The position numbers and the translations under genes were made by a program. Positions 23,631 through 31,344 of a stretch of DNA of 64,000 nucleotides are shown here, one piece after another (positions within the stretch are counted from its first letter, which is position 1; each line of letters opens with the position of its first letter). Location: the NCBI GenBank assembly GCA_964458495.1, contig CAYWJB010000005.1:186001-250000 (forward strand). The letters run 5' to 3'. A model generated the notes under the pieces. It ran no database searches. It saw only the letters and a list, made by a program, of their open reading frames with translations, and had not been told where the DNA came from. The DNA is from JANWVO01 sp964458495. GTDB taxonomy: Bacteria; Acidobacteriota; Terriglobia; Bryobacterales; Bryobacteraceae.

Positions 23631-24038
23631 GTGACTTCCGCCAAGTGGATCGCCCTCCTCGCGCTGGCCCTGCTGGCCGGCTGCTCGAAGAACATTCATA
23701 CCAATGAAGCCGTGCGCGCCGGCGTCATCAAGCATTTGTCTCAGAACTCCGGGCTGAACCTGGCGCAGATGGACATCGAGGTGACCAGCGTGACTTTCCG
23801 CGACAATGAAGCCGACGCCGTGGTCGGCTTCAAACCGAAGGGCGCGGCTGCGGCGTCCGGCATGTCGATGCGCTACACGCTGGAGCGGCAGGGCAACGAG
23901 TGGGTCGTGAAGAAGAAGGCCGATTCGGGCATGGGCCACGGCATGATGCCGCCGCCGGGCTCTGCGCCTGCCGGACAGGGGCAGCTGCCTCCCGATCATC
24001 CGCCGGTTGGAGGCGCAGGAGCGGAGACGAAAAAGTGA
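23631..24038 (+). CDS. Small lipoprotein of unknown function
   Basis: 135 residues from GTG 23631. Signal and lipobox LALLAGC with Cys 18. The mature part has one small alpha/beta domain (KHLSQNSGLNLAQMDIEVTSVTFRDNEADAVVGFKPKG; MRYTLERQGNEWVVKKKA) and a Pro/Gly-rich tail (MMPPPGSAPAGQG). The 'bend-strand' pattern is like small lipid-anchored domains with a cystatin/NTF2-type shape, but I cannot name it. GTG is supported by the lipoprotein signal directly after it and the TATAAT box. Its TGA overlaps the GTG of the next gene (GTGA). Confidence 0.75.
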   Translation: MTSAKWIALLALALLAGCSKNIHTNEAVRAGVIKHLSQNSGLNLAQMDIEVTSVTFRDNEADAVVGFKPKGAAAASGMSMRYTLERQGNEWVVKKKADSGMGHGMMPPPGSAPAGQGQLPPDHPPVGGAGAETKK

Positions 24039-25219
24039 AGCGCGTGGCCGTGCTGGGCGGCGGACCCGCCGGCGCCATGGCCGCGGCGGGGCTGGCGGAA
24101 GCGGGCGTTCCCGTGGTCCTGCTGGACGAGAAGCTCGCGTGGGAGAAGCCCTGCGGAGGCGGCATCACATTCAAGGCCTACCGCCAGTATCCGTTTCTGC
24201 TGGAGAATCCGGTCCCGAAGAAGCAGGTCTTCGAGGCGCGGCTGAGCGAGCCCCGCGGGGGCAGCGTGTCGATGCGCCTGCGGCACCCGCTCCTGATCTA
24301 CTCGCGGAAGCAATTGAACCAACTTCTCCTGGACCGCGCCGAAGCGGCGGGGGCGCAGCTGGAGCGGGAACGCGTGCTTGCGCTCCAGCCGCGGGAAAAA
24401 GGCTGGCTGATTCGGACAGCCCACGGCTCGCTGGAGGCAGATTTTGTCGTGGTGGCCACGGGCGCGCGCAACACCCTGAAGAGCGTGGGAACCGAGTGGA
24501 AGCCAGGCGACACGATGTGCGCGCTCGGCTACTACGTGCCGGAGGGGCGCGCGCAAGTCGATATTCAGTTTTTCCCCAACTTCGAGGGCTATGTGTGGGT
24601 CTTTCCGCGCTGCGACCATCTCTCGGTGGGCATCTGCGGCAAGGGCGTGGCGTCGCATGAGGCGCGCGAGCAGCTCCACCGGTACATGGACGAGCAAGGC
24701 ATTTCGCGCGCCGGGGCGCAGTTCTATGCGCACGTGATCCCGGCCCTGGAGCGGCCGAGCTGGCGGTCGAACCGCATCAGCGGTCCCCGGTGGGTAGCGG
24801 CTGGCGACGCGGCGGGGCTGGTGGATCCGGTCACCGGCGAGGGGCTCTACTATGCGATCCGCTCCGGCGACCTGGCGGCGCAGGCCATCCTCGACGAGCG
24901 CCTGGATCCGGGCTCCCGCCACACGTTTTACAATTCGCTGGTGCATGGCGAATTTCTGGAAGACCTGGCCTTCGGCGCCGGCCTGGCAAAGCGGTTCTTC
25001 ATTCAGCAGGTGATGTTTTCGAGCGTGCCGGCGCGGATGATCGAACTGATGCGGCACTCGCCGCGCATGCGCGACATCGTGCAGGACCTGTTTGCGGGCA
25101 CGCAGCGCTACCTGGACCTGAAGGACCGGATCCTGGCCAGCCTGAACGGCACGTTGCGGGAGATTCTCTATGGCGCCATGCTCGGGCACCGGGTGGTGAA
25201 GGAAGGCAGACAAGGGTGA
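24035..25219 (+). CDS. Geranylgeranyl-reductase-family flavoprotein
   Basis: 394 residues from GTG 24035, overlapping the lipoprotein stop by 4 nt. FAD-binding VAVLGGGPAGAMAAAGLAEAG, then KPCGGGITFKA, a motif peculiar to geranylgeranyl-reductase-like proteins (PxxCGGG), a middle VVATGARNTL, and the second FAD signature AAGDAAGLVDPVTGEGLYYAI. These enzymes reduce isoprenoid double bonds (in bacteria: menaquinone side chains, carotenoids, chlorophyll phytyl) or act on related lipids. The target here is unknown. It is coupled to hemL, a heme-precursor gene, which hints at a quinone or tetrapyrrole link but does not prove it. Confidence 0.85.
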   Translation: MKRVAVLGGGPAGAMAAAGLAEAGVPVVLLDEKLAWEKPCGGGITFKAYRQYPFLLENPVPKKQVFEARLSEPRGGSVSMRLRHPLLIYSRKQLNQLLLDRAEAAGAQLERERVLALQPREKGWLIRTAHGSLEADFVVVATGARNTLKSVGTEWKPGDTMCALGYYVPEGRAQVDIQFFPNFEGYVWVFPRCDHLSVGICGKGVASHEAREQLHRYMDEQGISRAGAQFYAHVIPALERPSWRSNRISGPRWVAAGDAAGLVDPVTGEGLYYAIRSGDLAAQAILDERLDPGSRHTFYNSLVHGEFLEDLAFGAGLAKRFFIQQVMFSSVPARMIELMRHSPRMRDIVQDLFAGTQRYLDLKDRILASLNGTLREILYGAMLGHRVVKEGRQG

Positions 25220-26475
25220 ACACGAAGCGCAGCGAGGAGCTGTTTGCGAGAGCGCAGCAGCGAATTCCGGGTGGCGTGAATTCCCCCGTGCGGGCGTTCC
25301 GCAGTGTGGGCGGCACGCCGCGGTTTTTGCGGCGGGGCAGCGGTTGCCGGATCACCGATGCCGACGGCAACACGTATGTCGACTACATCTGCTCGTGGGG
25401 ACCGCTGATTCTGGGACACGCCTTCCCGCCGGTGATCGAAGCCGTACGCGAGGCGCTGGAGAACGGCTCGAGCTTCGGCGCGCCCACAGGGCGGGAGGTG
25501 GAGCTGGCCGAGCGGATCTGCGCGGCGGTGCCGTCGGTGGAGATGGTCCGGCTGGTGAATTCGGGCACCGAGGCCACGATGAGCGCCCTGCGGCTGGCGC
25601 GTGGCTTCACAGGCCGGACGCTGACGGTGAAGTTCGAGGGCTGCTACCACGGCCATGTGGATTCGCTGCTGGTGAAGGCGGGCAGCGGCGTGGCGACGCT
25701 GGGCATTTCAGGCACGGCGGGCGTGCCGGAGGAATTCGCGCGGACCACGATTGCGCTGCCATACAACTCGGTGGAGGCGCTGGAGGCCGCGTTCCAAAGG
25801 CACGGCGGCGAGATCGCGGCGGTAATCGTGGAACCCGTCGTCGGGAACATGGGATGCGTGCTCCCGCAGCCGGGCTTTCTGGAAGCGATGCGGGAGTTGT
25901 GCACGGGGCACGGCGCTCTGCTGATCTTTGATGAAGTGATGACCGGGTTCCGGCTGTCGCTTGGCGGGGCGCAGCAGATCTACGGGATCCGTCCGGATCT
26001 GACGACGCTCGGCAAGATCATCGGCGGCGGGCTCCCGATTGCCGCCTACGGCGGCCGGGCGGATGTCATGCGGCATGTGGCGCCATCCGGAGGCGTCTAC
26101 CAGGCGGGGACGCTTTCAGGCAATCCGTGCGCGGTGGCCGCCGGCATCGCCATGCTGAAGCATCTGGCCGAACATCCGGAGGTATACGAGCGCGCCGCCG
26201 CAGCCGCCGAGGCGGTTTGCGCCGCCGCTCCGGCAGGGGTGACCGTGCAGCGCGCGGGCTCGATGTTCACTTTCTTTTTCACGGACCGGCCCGTGAATTC
26301 CTGGGAAGACGCCGCCACCTGCGACACGCAGCGGTATGCCGCATTTTTCCATCACTTGCTGGAAAACGGCGTGTATTTTCCGCCCTCACAATTTGAGGCC
26401 GCATTTGTCTCCGCGGCGCATGACGATGCCGCGGTGGAACAGACTGTGGCCGCAATCCGGTCTTTCCGGGGCTGA
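25216..26475 (+). CDS. hemL: Glutamate-1-semialdehyde 2,1-aminomutase
   Basis: 419 residues from GTG 25216 (GTGA overlap with the flavoprotein). Makes 5-aminolevulinate in the C5 route to heme and other tetrapyrroles. Diagnostic: RIPGGVNSPVRAF at the N-terminus, SGTEATMSALRLARG, EGCYHGHVDSLLVKAGSG, FDEVMTGFRL, and the PLP-binding Lys in TTLGKIIGGGLP. Length and motifs match GSAM rather than ordinary class III aminotransferases. No hemA or hemB is adjacent. A hairpin (26582-26597) lies downstream. Confidence 0.96.
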   Translation: MNTKRSEELFARAQQRIPGGVNSPVRAFRSVGGTPRFLRRGSGCRITDADGNTYVDYICSWGPLILGHAFPPVIEAVREALENGSSFGAPTGREVELAERICAAVPSVEMVRLVNSGTEATMSALRLARGFTGRTLTVKFEGCYHGHVDSLLVKAGSGVATLGISGTAGVPEEFARTTIALPYNSVEALEAAFQRHGGEIAAVIVEPVVGNMGCVLPQPGFLEAMRELCTGHGALLIFDEVMTGFRLSLGGAQQIYGIRPDLTTLGKIIGGGLPIAAYGGRADVMRHVAPSGGVYQAGTLSGNPCAVAAGIAMLKHLAEHPEVYERAAAAAEAVCAAAPAGVTVQRAGSMFTFFFTDRPVNSWEDAATCDTQRYAAFFHHLLENGVYFPPSQFEAAFVSAAHDDAAVEQTVAAIRSFRG

Positions 26476-26581
26476 GGCCCTCCGGCGCTTTGCGCCTCGC
26501 GTGTTTCCAGCACAGACGCCGGCAAAACGGCAGCAAAGGCAGCAGGCTGGCTCTGCTGGAGAGGTGCGCAGGAACCGGCCG

Positions 26582-26597
26582 GACGGCGCAAGCCGTC
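26582..26597 (+). terminator. GNRA-loop hairpin downstream of hemL
   Basis: GACGGC-GCAA-GCCGTC: perfect 6-bp stem closed by a GCAA tetraloop. There is no U-tract (ATATTC follows), so it may be a weak terminator or 3'-end stabiliser. The rest of the 218-nt gap 26476-26693 shows nothing else I can name. Confidence 0.4.
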
Positions 26598-26693
26598 ATA
26601 TTCTCCGGCTCAAGGTCCACAGCCGCGTGCGTCGGCGGCTGCGGTTCGAGCCGCGGGGGAAACTTCGGCTCCCTTGAGTCCGTCTTTTTGTCG

Positions 26694-28559
26694 ATGGCAT
26701 CGGCTCGCGTCAATTCCTGGGGGAATCAGGCCATCGAGGGATCTGCCCGGCGGAGGGGGAAGCCGCCAATTCTCGTGGGAATTCTGTTCCTGGCGGGACT
26801 GGCCGCAGCCCGGGGCGCGCCTCCCGATCCCCGTGATACGGAGACTATCGGTTCAAAAACCCGCTTTACGCCCCGGCAGTACAAAGACCTGAAGACCTGG
26901 GAAGCCAGAAGAGAGGTGCTGCGGCGGCAGATCCTGGTTTCCGCCGGTCTATGGCCGCTCGAGCCGCGCGGTCCGGTTCCCGTGCACCGGTTCGGGAAGA
27001 TTGGCAAGGGCGCCTATGCCGTCGAGAAGCTGGCGCTCGAAACCCTGCCGGGATTTCTGGTGGGCGCGAACCTTTACACTCCGGCCAGGCTCGCGCGCCC
27101 GTCGCCTGCGGTGCTGGTGGCGCACGGGCACTGGAAGCACGGGCGCACACACCACGCCGAGGATTACTCCGTTCCGGCGCTTTGCGCGAACCTGGCGGCG
27201 CAGGGGTTCGTTGTGCTGGCGTGGGACATGGTCGGCTATGAGGACACGAGGCAGCTGCCACATGATTTCGGGCGCTCGCCCGAGGAGCTGGCGTGGCTGT
27301 TCTCGCCCTTCAGCCTGCAACTCTGGAACGCGATCCGGGCGCTGGATTTTGTCGAGTCCCTCCCGGAGGTGAACCGGTTTCTGATCGGGATGACCGGCAC
27401 TTCCGGCGGCGGCACGCAGACCTACCTGCTCGCGGCGGTCGACGAGCGCATCCGCGCGGCGGTGCCCTCCGGCATGGTGTCAGCGACCTTTCAGGGCGAT
27501 GACGTTTGCGAGATGGCGCCAGGGTTGCGCATCGGCACAAACAACGTCGAACTGACTTCCTTGATTGCGCCCCGCCCCCTGTTGCTGGTGGCGGCGACCG
27601 GCGACTGGACGCGCGAGACGCTTCAAGTGGAACTTCCGGCGATCCGCTCCGTGTACCGGCTCTACCGGCAGGAACGGCGGGCATCGGCGGCGATGATCGA
27701 CGCCGGACACAACTCGAACCGGGAGAGCCGCGAGGCCGTCTATGCGTTTTTCCACCGCACGCTGGCTCGACGCAACCCTTTTGCCGCCGCGCCACGGGAG
27801 AGCAATGCATTGCCTCTGCCGTCGCGGGACGAGTTGCTGATTGGAGAGCCGATGCAAGCCGCAGCGCTCGCCACTCGGAACGAGATCCTCGCTGCGTGGA
27901 GGAAGATGGCGGTGCAGCGCACAGCCGCGATGGATCTGGAACAACTGCGCGAACGGCTGGCGGTGTGCCTGAACGTCCGCACGCCGGCGGAAGTCACGGA
28001 GCCGGAATCCACCGCCGGCCTGGTGCTCCTGAGGACCGACACGGGCACGCCGGTGCGGGCGCGGTGGCTCGTGCCGCCCTCGGAGAATACGGAATCGTTC
28101 GAGATCGCTGTCAGCCCGGCCGGGCTGCAGTGCCCGGAGTGTCTCGCCGTTGAGGCGGGCGGAGCGGTGCGGGCGCGTCTCCTGATCGAGGTTTACAAGT
28201 CTGGCGCGCCGCCGCAGCCGTTTGACCTCGAACGCGCCACGTTTCGCAGGAGCAACCTTGCCGAGCGCGTGCAGGACATCCTCGCCGGTGTGCGCTACGT
28301 TGCCGGCTTCGCCCGAGGCCGGCGCATTCTCCTCTCCTGCTCCGGCGTGGCGCGCGCCTGGTGTCTGCTGGCTGCGGCCGTGGCGCCACCCGGGTTCGCC
28401 ATCGGGCTGAATGCGAGCCTCGACGAGAGCGTTGCCGCAGGCGTGGCCGAATATCTGAACCGCCCCGGCATCGCCTATGCGGGCGGGCTCAGCGTTCTGA
28501 TCCGCCTGGCGAGCCGCGGCACAGCCGCCGGCGAGCCGCCCGTTACAATGGGGAAGTGA
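26694..28559 (+). CDS. Secreted alpha/beta hydrolase, acetyl-esterase-like, with extra C-terminal domain
   Basis: 621 residues from ATG 26694. Signal around PPILVGILFLAGLAAARGA. The catalytic domain (~80-390) has AVLVAHGHWKHGR, WDMVGYEDT, a nucleophile elbow GMTGTSGGGTQTYLLAA, and a late His in IDAGHNSNRES; the arrangement resembles acetyl xylan esterase / Abhydrolase_7 enzymes of planctomycetes and acidobacteria. Residues ~400-620 form a second domain without recognisable motifs. No Shine-Dalgarno is evident. The TGA overlaps the GTG of the HAD gene. Probable role: deacylation of external glycans; substrate not known. Confidence 0.8.
   Translation: MASARVNSWGNQAIEGSARRRGKPPILVGILFLAGLAAARGAPPDPRDTETIGSKTRFTPRQYKDLKTWEARREVLRRQILVSAGLWPLEPRGPVPVHRFGKIGKGAYAVEKLALETLPGFLVGANLYTPARLARPSPAVLVAHGHWKHGRTHHAEDYSVPALCANLAAQGFVVLAWDMVGYEDTRQLPHDFGRSPEELAWLFSPFSLQLWNAIRALDFVESLPEVNRFLIGMTGTSGGGTQTYLLAAVDERIRAAVPSGMVSATFQGDDVCEMAPGLRIGTNNVELTSLIAPRPLLLVAATGDWTRETLQVELPAIRSVYRLYRQERRASAAMIDAGHNSNRESREAVYAFFHRTLARRNPFAAAPRESNALPLPSRDELLIGEPMQAAALATRNEILAAWRKMAVQRTAAMDLEQLRERLAVCLNVRTPAEVTEPESTAGLVLLRTDTGTPVRARWLVPPSENTESFEIAVSPAGLQCPECLAVEAGGAVRARLLIEVYKSGAPPQPFDLERATFRRSNLAERVQDILAGVRYVAGFARGRRILLSCSGVARAWCLLAAAVAPPGFAIGLNASLDESVAAGVAEYLNRPGIAYAGGLSVLIRLASRGTAAGEPPVTMGK
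28544..28549 (+). promoter_or_regulatory. -10-like box, 6 nt before HAD start
   Basis: TACAAT, then GGGGAA, then GTG 28556. It sits in the last codons of the hydrolase gene and could be an internal leaderless promoter, or chance. Confidence 0.35.
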
Positions 28560-29167
28560 TCCGGAGCCTGATCTTTGATCTGGGCCGCGTGATTGCGCCG
28601 TTCGACTTCCGCCGCGGCTACGAGCGGATGTCGGAGCGCTGCGGCCTGCCGCCGGAGGAGGTGCGCGCGCGGCTCAAGGCCGACGGCATGGTCCGCGACT
28701 TCGAATCCGGCCGGATGGACAGCCACGAATTCCACCGCCGCGTTGCGCAGCTGCTGGAATCGGATGTCGATTACGACGAATTTCGCGAGATCTGGTTCAG
28801 CATTTTTCTCCCCGAAACGCTGGTTCCCGACAGCCTGCTCGAGCAATTGCACGCCCGTTACCGGACCGTGCTGCTGTCCAACACCAACCCGATGCATTTT
28901 GAGATGATCCGCGAGCGTTACCCGATTTTGCGCCACTTCGACGCTTTCGTGCTCTCCTATGAAACCAGGGCGATGAAGCCCGATCCCCGCATTTACGAAG
29001 CCGCCGTCAGCGCCGCCGGCAGCGCCCCGCGGGAGTGCTTCTTCACCGACGACATCCCGGAGTACGTGGAAGGGGCGCGGCGAATGGGCATCGACGCGGT
29101 GCTGTTCGAGGGCGTGGAAAAGCTGCAACAGGAGCTGCGCGCGCGGGGCGTGCTGCCGCCTCAGTAG
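28556..29167 (+). CDS. HAD-superfamily hydrolase, YihX-like
   Basis: 203 residues from GTG 28556 (GTGA with the hydrolase stop). Motif I is IFDLGRVIAPFD: the second Asp of the usual DxD is replaced by Gly (DLG), as in the YihX group of subfamily IA. Motif II VLLSNTNPMHFE, Lys in RAMKPDPRIYEAA, motif III CFFTDDIPEYVEGARRMG. YihX acts on alpha-D-glucose-1-phosphate; the same substrate is plausible given glucan phosphorylase at 34416, but that is inference. It overlaps the convergent E1 gene by 7 nt. Confidence 0.85.
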   Translation: MIRSLIFDLGRVIAPFDFRRGYERMSERCGLPPEEVRARLKADGMVRDFESGRMDSHEFHRRVAQLLESDVDYDEFREIWFSIFLPETLVPDSLLEQLHARYRTVLLSNTNPMHFEMIRERYPILRHFDAFVLSYETRAMKPDPRIYEAAVSAAGSAPRECFFTDDIPEYVEGARRMGIDAVLFEGVEKLQQELRARGVLPPQ

Positions 29168-31266
29168 GCCAGCAGCCGTTCGGCTTCCCGCTGGATGTCC
29201 TGCGTCTGGGGCAGAATGGCGTCTTCCAGATCCGGGTGGTAGCCGACCCAGGTGTCGAGGGCGGCCACGCGCGCCACCGGCGCGTCGAGATGCTCGAACA
29301 GCTCGCCGGCGATGCGGGCGGCGATTTCCGCTCCGTAGCCGAAGCTGAGCATGTCCTCATGCACCACCAGCGCGCGGCTGGTCTTGCGGACGCTGCGGGC
29401 GATGGCCTCCCAGTCGTACGGTGCCAGCGTGCGGAGGTCGAGGATTTCAATGGAGCGGTCCGGGTGCTTCTGTTCGATCCACGACGCCGCCACCAGCGAC
29501 TTCTGCACGGTCATGCCGTAGGTGATGACCGTCAGGTCGCTTCCGGGCTTGACGACGCGGGCGCGGCCGAAGGGGATGGTGAAATCGGGCCCCGGGTGGG
29601 GGCTGCGGTTGTACGGCTCGCGGTACAGGCGCTTGTGTTCGAGAAACAGCACCGGATCGTCGCAGCGGATGGCGGTGCGCAGCAGGCCGCAGGCGTCGAG
29701 CGCGTTGGACGGGAAGACGACACGCAGGCCGGGAATGTGCGTGAAGGCAACCTCGCCGCACTGGCTGTGGTAGATGGCGCCTCCGTTCAGATAGCCGCCG
29801 ATGGCGACCCGGATCACGGCCGGCGCTTTCCAGGCATTGTTCGAGCGCCATCGGATGTTGGCCAGCTCGTCGCGGATCTGCATCATCGCCGGCCAGATGT
29901 AGTCGAAGAACTGGATCTCGACCACCGGCTTCAATCCCCGGCTGGCCATGCCGACGGCGCGGCCGGCGATGGCCGCCTCGGCGATGGGGGAGTTGAAGAC
30001 GCGCCGGGAGCCGAAGCGCGCCTGCAGGCCGTGCGTGGCCTTGAAGACGCCGCCTTTGCCTTTTACCTCGCGCAGGTTCTCTTCGCGGCTGCAATCGGCC
30101 ACGTCCTCGCCGAAGACGACGATGTTGGGGTCGCGTTCCATCTCTTCGGCGAGCGTAAGGTTGATCTCGTCCACCATGGTGCGCGGCTCGCCGTCGAATT
30201 GCGGCTCGGCTTCCAGCGCGGGCGAGCAAGGGTCGAAGTCGGGCGAGTAAAGGTAGCGCAGGGCCGAGTCCGGCGAAGGCGGTTCGGCCTTCAGCACGCG
30301 TTCGGTGATTTCGGCGATCTCCAGGTCCACCTCGTGGCAGATGCGCTTGTAGGAGACCTCTTCCAGGAGGTTCTCGGCGATGAGCCAGCGCGGAAACTGG
30401 ATGATGGGATCGCGCGCGGCTTCGGCGGCGCGTTCGGCCTCGGTCTTGTAAAGCCGCTCGTCGTCGCTGAGCGAGTGCGAATAGGGGCGGATGCAGTGGG
30501 CGTGCACCAGCGCCGGCCCGTGGCCCCCGCGCGCGTGTTCAGCCGCTTCCGTCATCGCCCGGTAGGAGGCGAGGAAGTCCGTGCCGTCGCACTCGAGGAT
30601 CTTCAGATCCGGGAAGCCGGAGACCAGTTTCGAGATGCTTCCGCCGGGCGTCTGCTTCTCCACCGGAACCGAGATGGCCCAGCCGTTGTCCTGGATCAGA
30701 AAGATCACCGGGAGGCGGTTCAGGCAGGCGGCGTTGAGAGCCTCCCAGAATTCGCCTTCGCTGGTGGCGCCCTCCCCGCCGCTGGCCAGCGTGACCTCGC
30801 CGGATTCCGGGCGCAGGTAGCGGGAGGCTTCGGCGCATCCCACGGCGTGAAGGAACTGCGTTCCGGTGGGAGAGGAGCCGGTGAAGATGTGCAGCGCCGG
30901 GGAGGACCAGTGCGATGGCATCTGGCGGCCGCCGGAGGCGGGCCCGGCGGCTGCGCCCACGCTTTCCAGCAGCATGTCCTCGGCGGTGACGCCGAGCGCC
31001 AGCGCCAGAGCGCGGTCGCGGTAATAGAGGTGGAACCAATCCTGCCCCGGGCGCAGCGCCATGCCTGCGGCCGTCTGGATGGCCTCGTGGCCGGCGCCGC
31101 TGATCTGGAAGAAGATGCGGTTTTGCCGTTTCAGCATCACCTCGCGGTCGTCCAGCCGCCGCGACATCTGCATGATGCGGAAAGCGCGCTGGAAGGCGGC
31201 GCGGTCCAGGCCGCAATAGTCGGGGCTTGCCGGCGCGGGCGCAGTCACAGTTTTGGCGGTCGCCAT
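29161..31266 (-). CDS. Fused 2-oxoacid dehydrogenase E1 (alpha + beta)
   Basis: 701 residues. Residues ~20-330 are E1 alpha: FFQISGAGHEAIQ, DWFHLYYRDRAL, the thiamine-diphosphate motif GEGATSEGEFWEA...QDN (164-194), PYSHSLSDDERLYK. Residues ~370-701 are E1 beta: INLTLAEEMERDPNIVVFGEDVA, FNSPIAEAAIAGRAVGMA, ITYGMTVQKSLVA, ALVVHEDMLSFGYGAEIAA. The composition resembles branched-chain (2-oxoisovalerate) E1 more than pyruvate E1, but this cannot be settled by eye. Fused E1 of this size is known in several phyla. No E2/E3 genes adjoin. SD-like GGAGAAGGAAG precedes the ATG, with a possible -10 TAAACT. Divergent from serS. Confidence 0.9.
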   Translation of the reverse strand: MATAKTVTAPAPASPDYCGLDRAAFQRAFRIMQMSRRLDDREVMLKRQNRIFFQISGAGHEAIQTAAGMALRPGQDWFHLYYRDRALALALGVTAEDMLLESVGAAAGPASGGRQMPSHWSSPALHIFTGSSPTGTQFLHAVGCAEASRYLRPESGEVTLASGGEGATSEGEFWEALNAACLNRLPVIFLIQDNGWAISVPVEKQTPGGSISKLVSGFPDLKILECDGTDFLASYRAMTEAAEHARGGHGPALVHAHCIRPYSHSLSDDERLYKTEAERAAEAARDPIIQFPRWLIAENLLEEVSYKRICHEVDLEIAEITERVLKAEPPSPDSALRYLYSPDFDPCSPALEAEPQFDGEPRTMVDEINLTLAEEMERDPNIVVFGEDVADCSREENLREVKGKGGVFKATHGLQARFGSRRVFNSPIAEAAIAGRAVGMASRGLKPVVEIQFFDYIWPAMMQIRDELANIRWRSNNAWKAPAVIRVAIGGYLNGGAIYHSQCGEVAFTHIPGLRVVFPSNALDACGLLRTAIRCDDPVLFLEHKRLYREPYNRSPHPGPDFTIPFGRARVVKPGSDLTVITYGMTVQKSLVAASWIEQKHPDRSIEILDLRTLAPYDWEAIARSVRKTSRALVVHEDMLSFGYGAEIAARIAGELFEHLDAPVARVAALDTWVGYHPDLEDAILPQTQDIQREAERLLAY

Positions 31267-31328
31267 CGGCTTGCTTCCTTCTCCACAGTTTACCCGTTCC
31301 CCGCCGGCTGCCAATCCAGCCGGGACGG

Positions 31329-31334
31329 TACAAT
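31329..31334 (+). promoter_or_regulatory. -10-like box before serS
   Basis: TACAAT ending 10 nt before ATG 31345. It overlaps an alternative ATG at 31333, which argues for 31345 as the real start. Confidence 0.4.
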
Positions 31335-31344
31335 GTTGGTTTCT

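Noticed and set aside
29035..31344. Upstream extension of the serS frame by ~770 codons
   Set aside because: The extension runs antisense through the fused E1 gene and has no seryl-tRNA synthetase or other domain; the family N-terminus begins at 31345.
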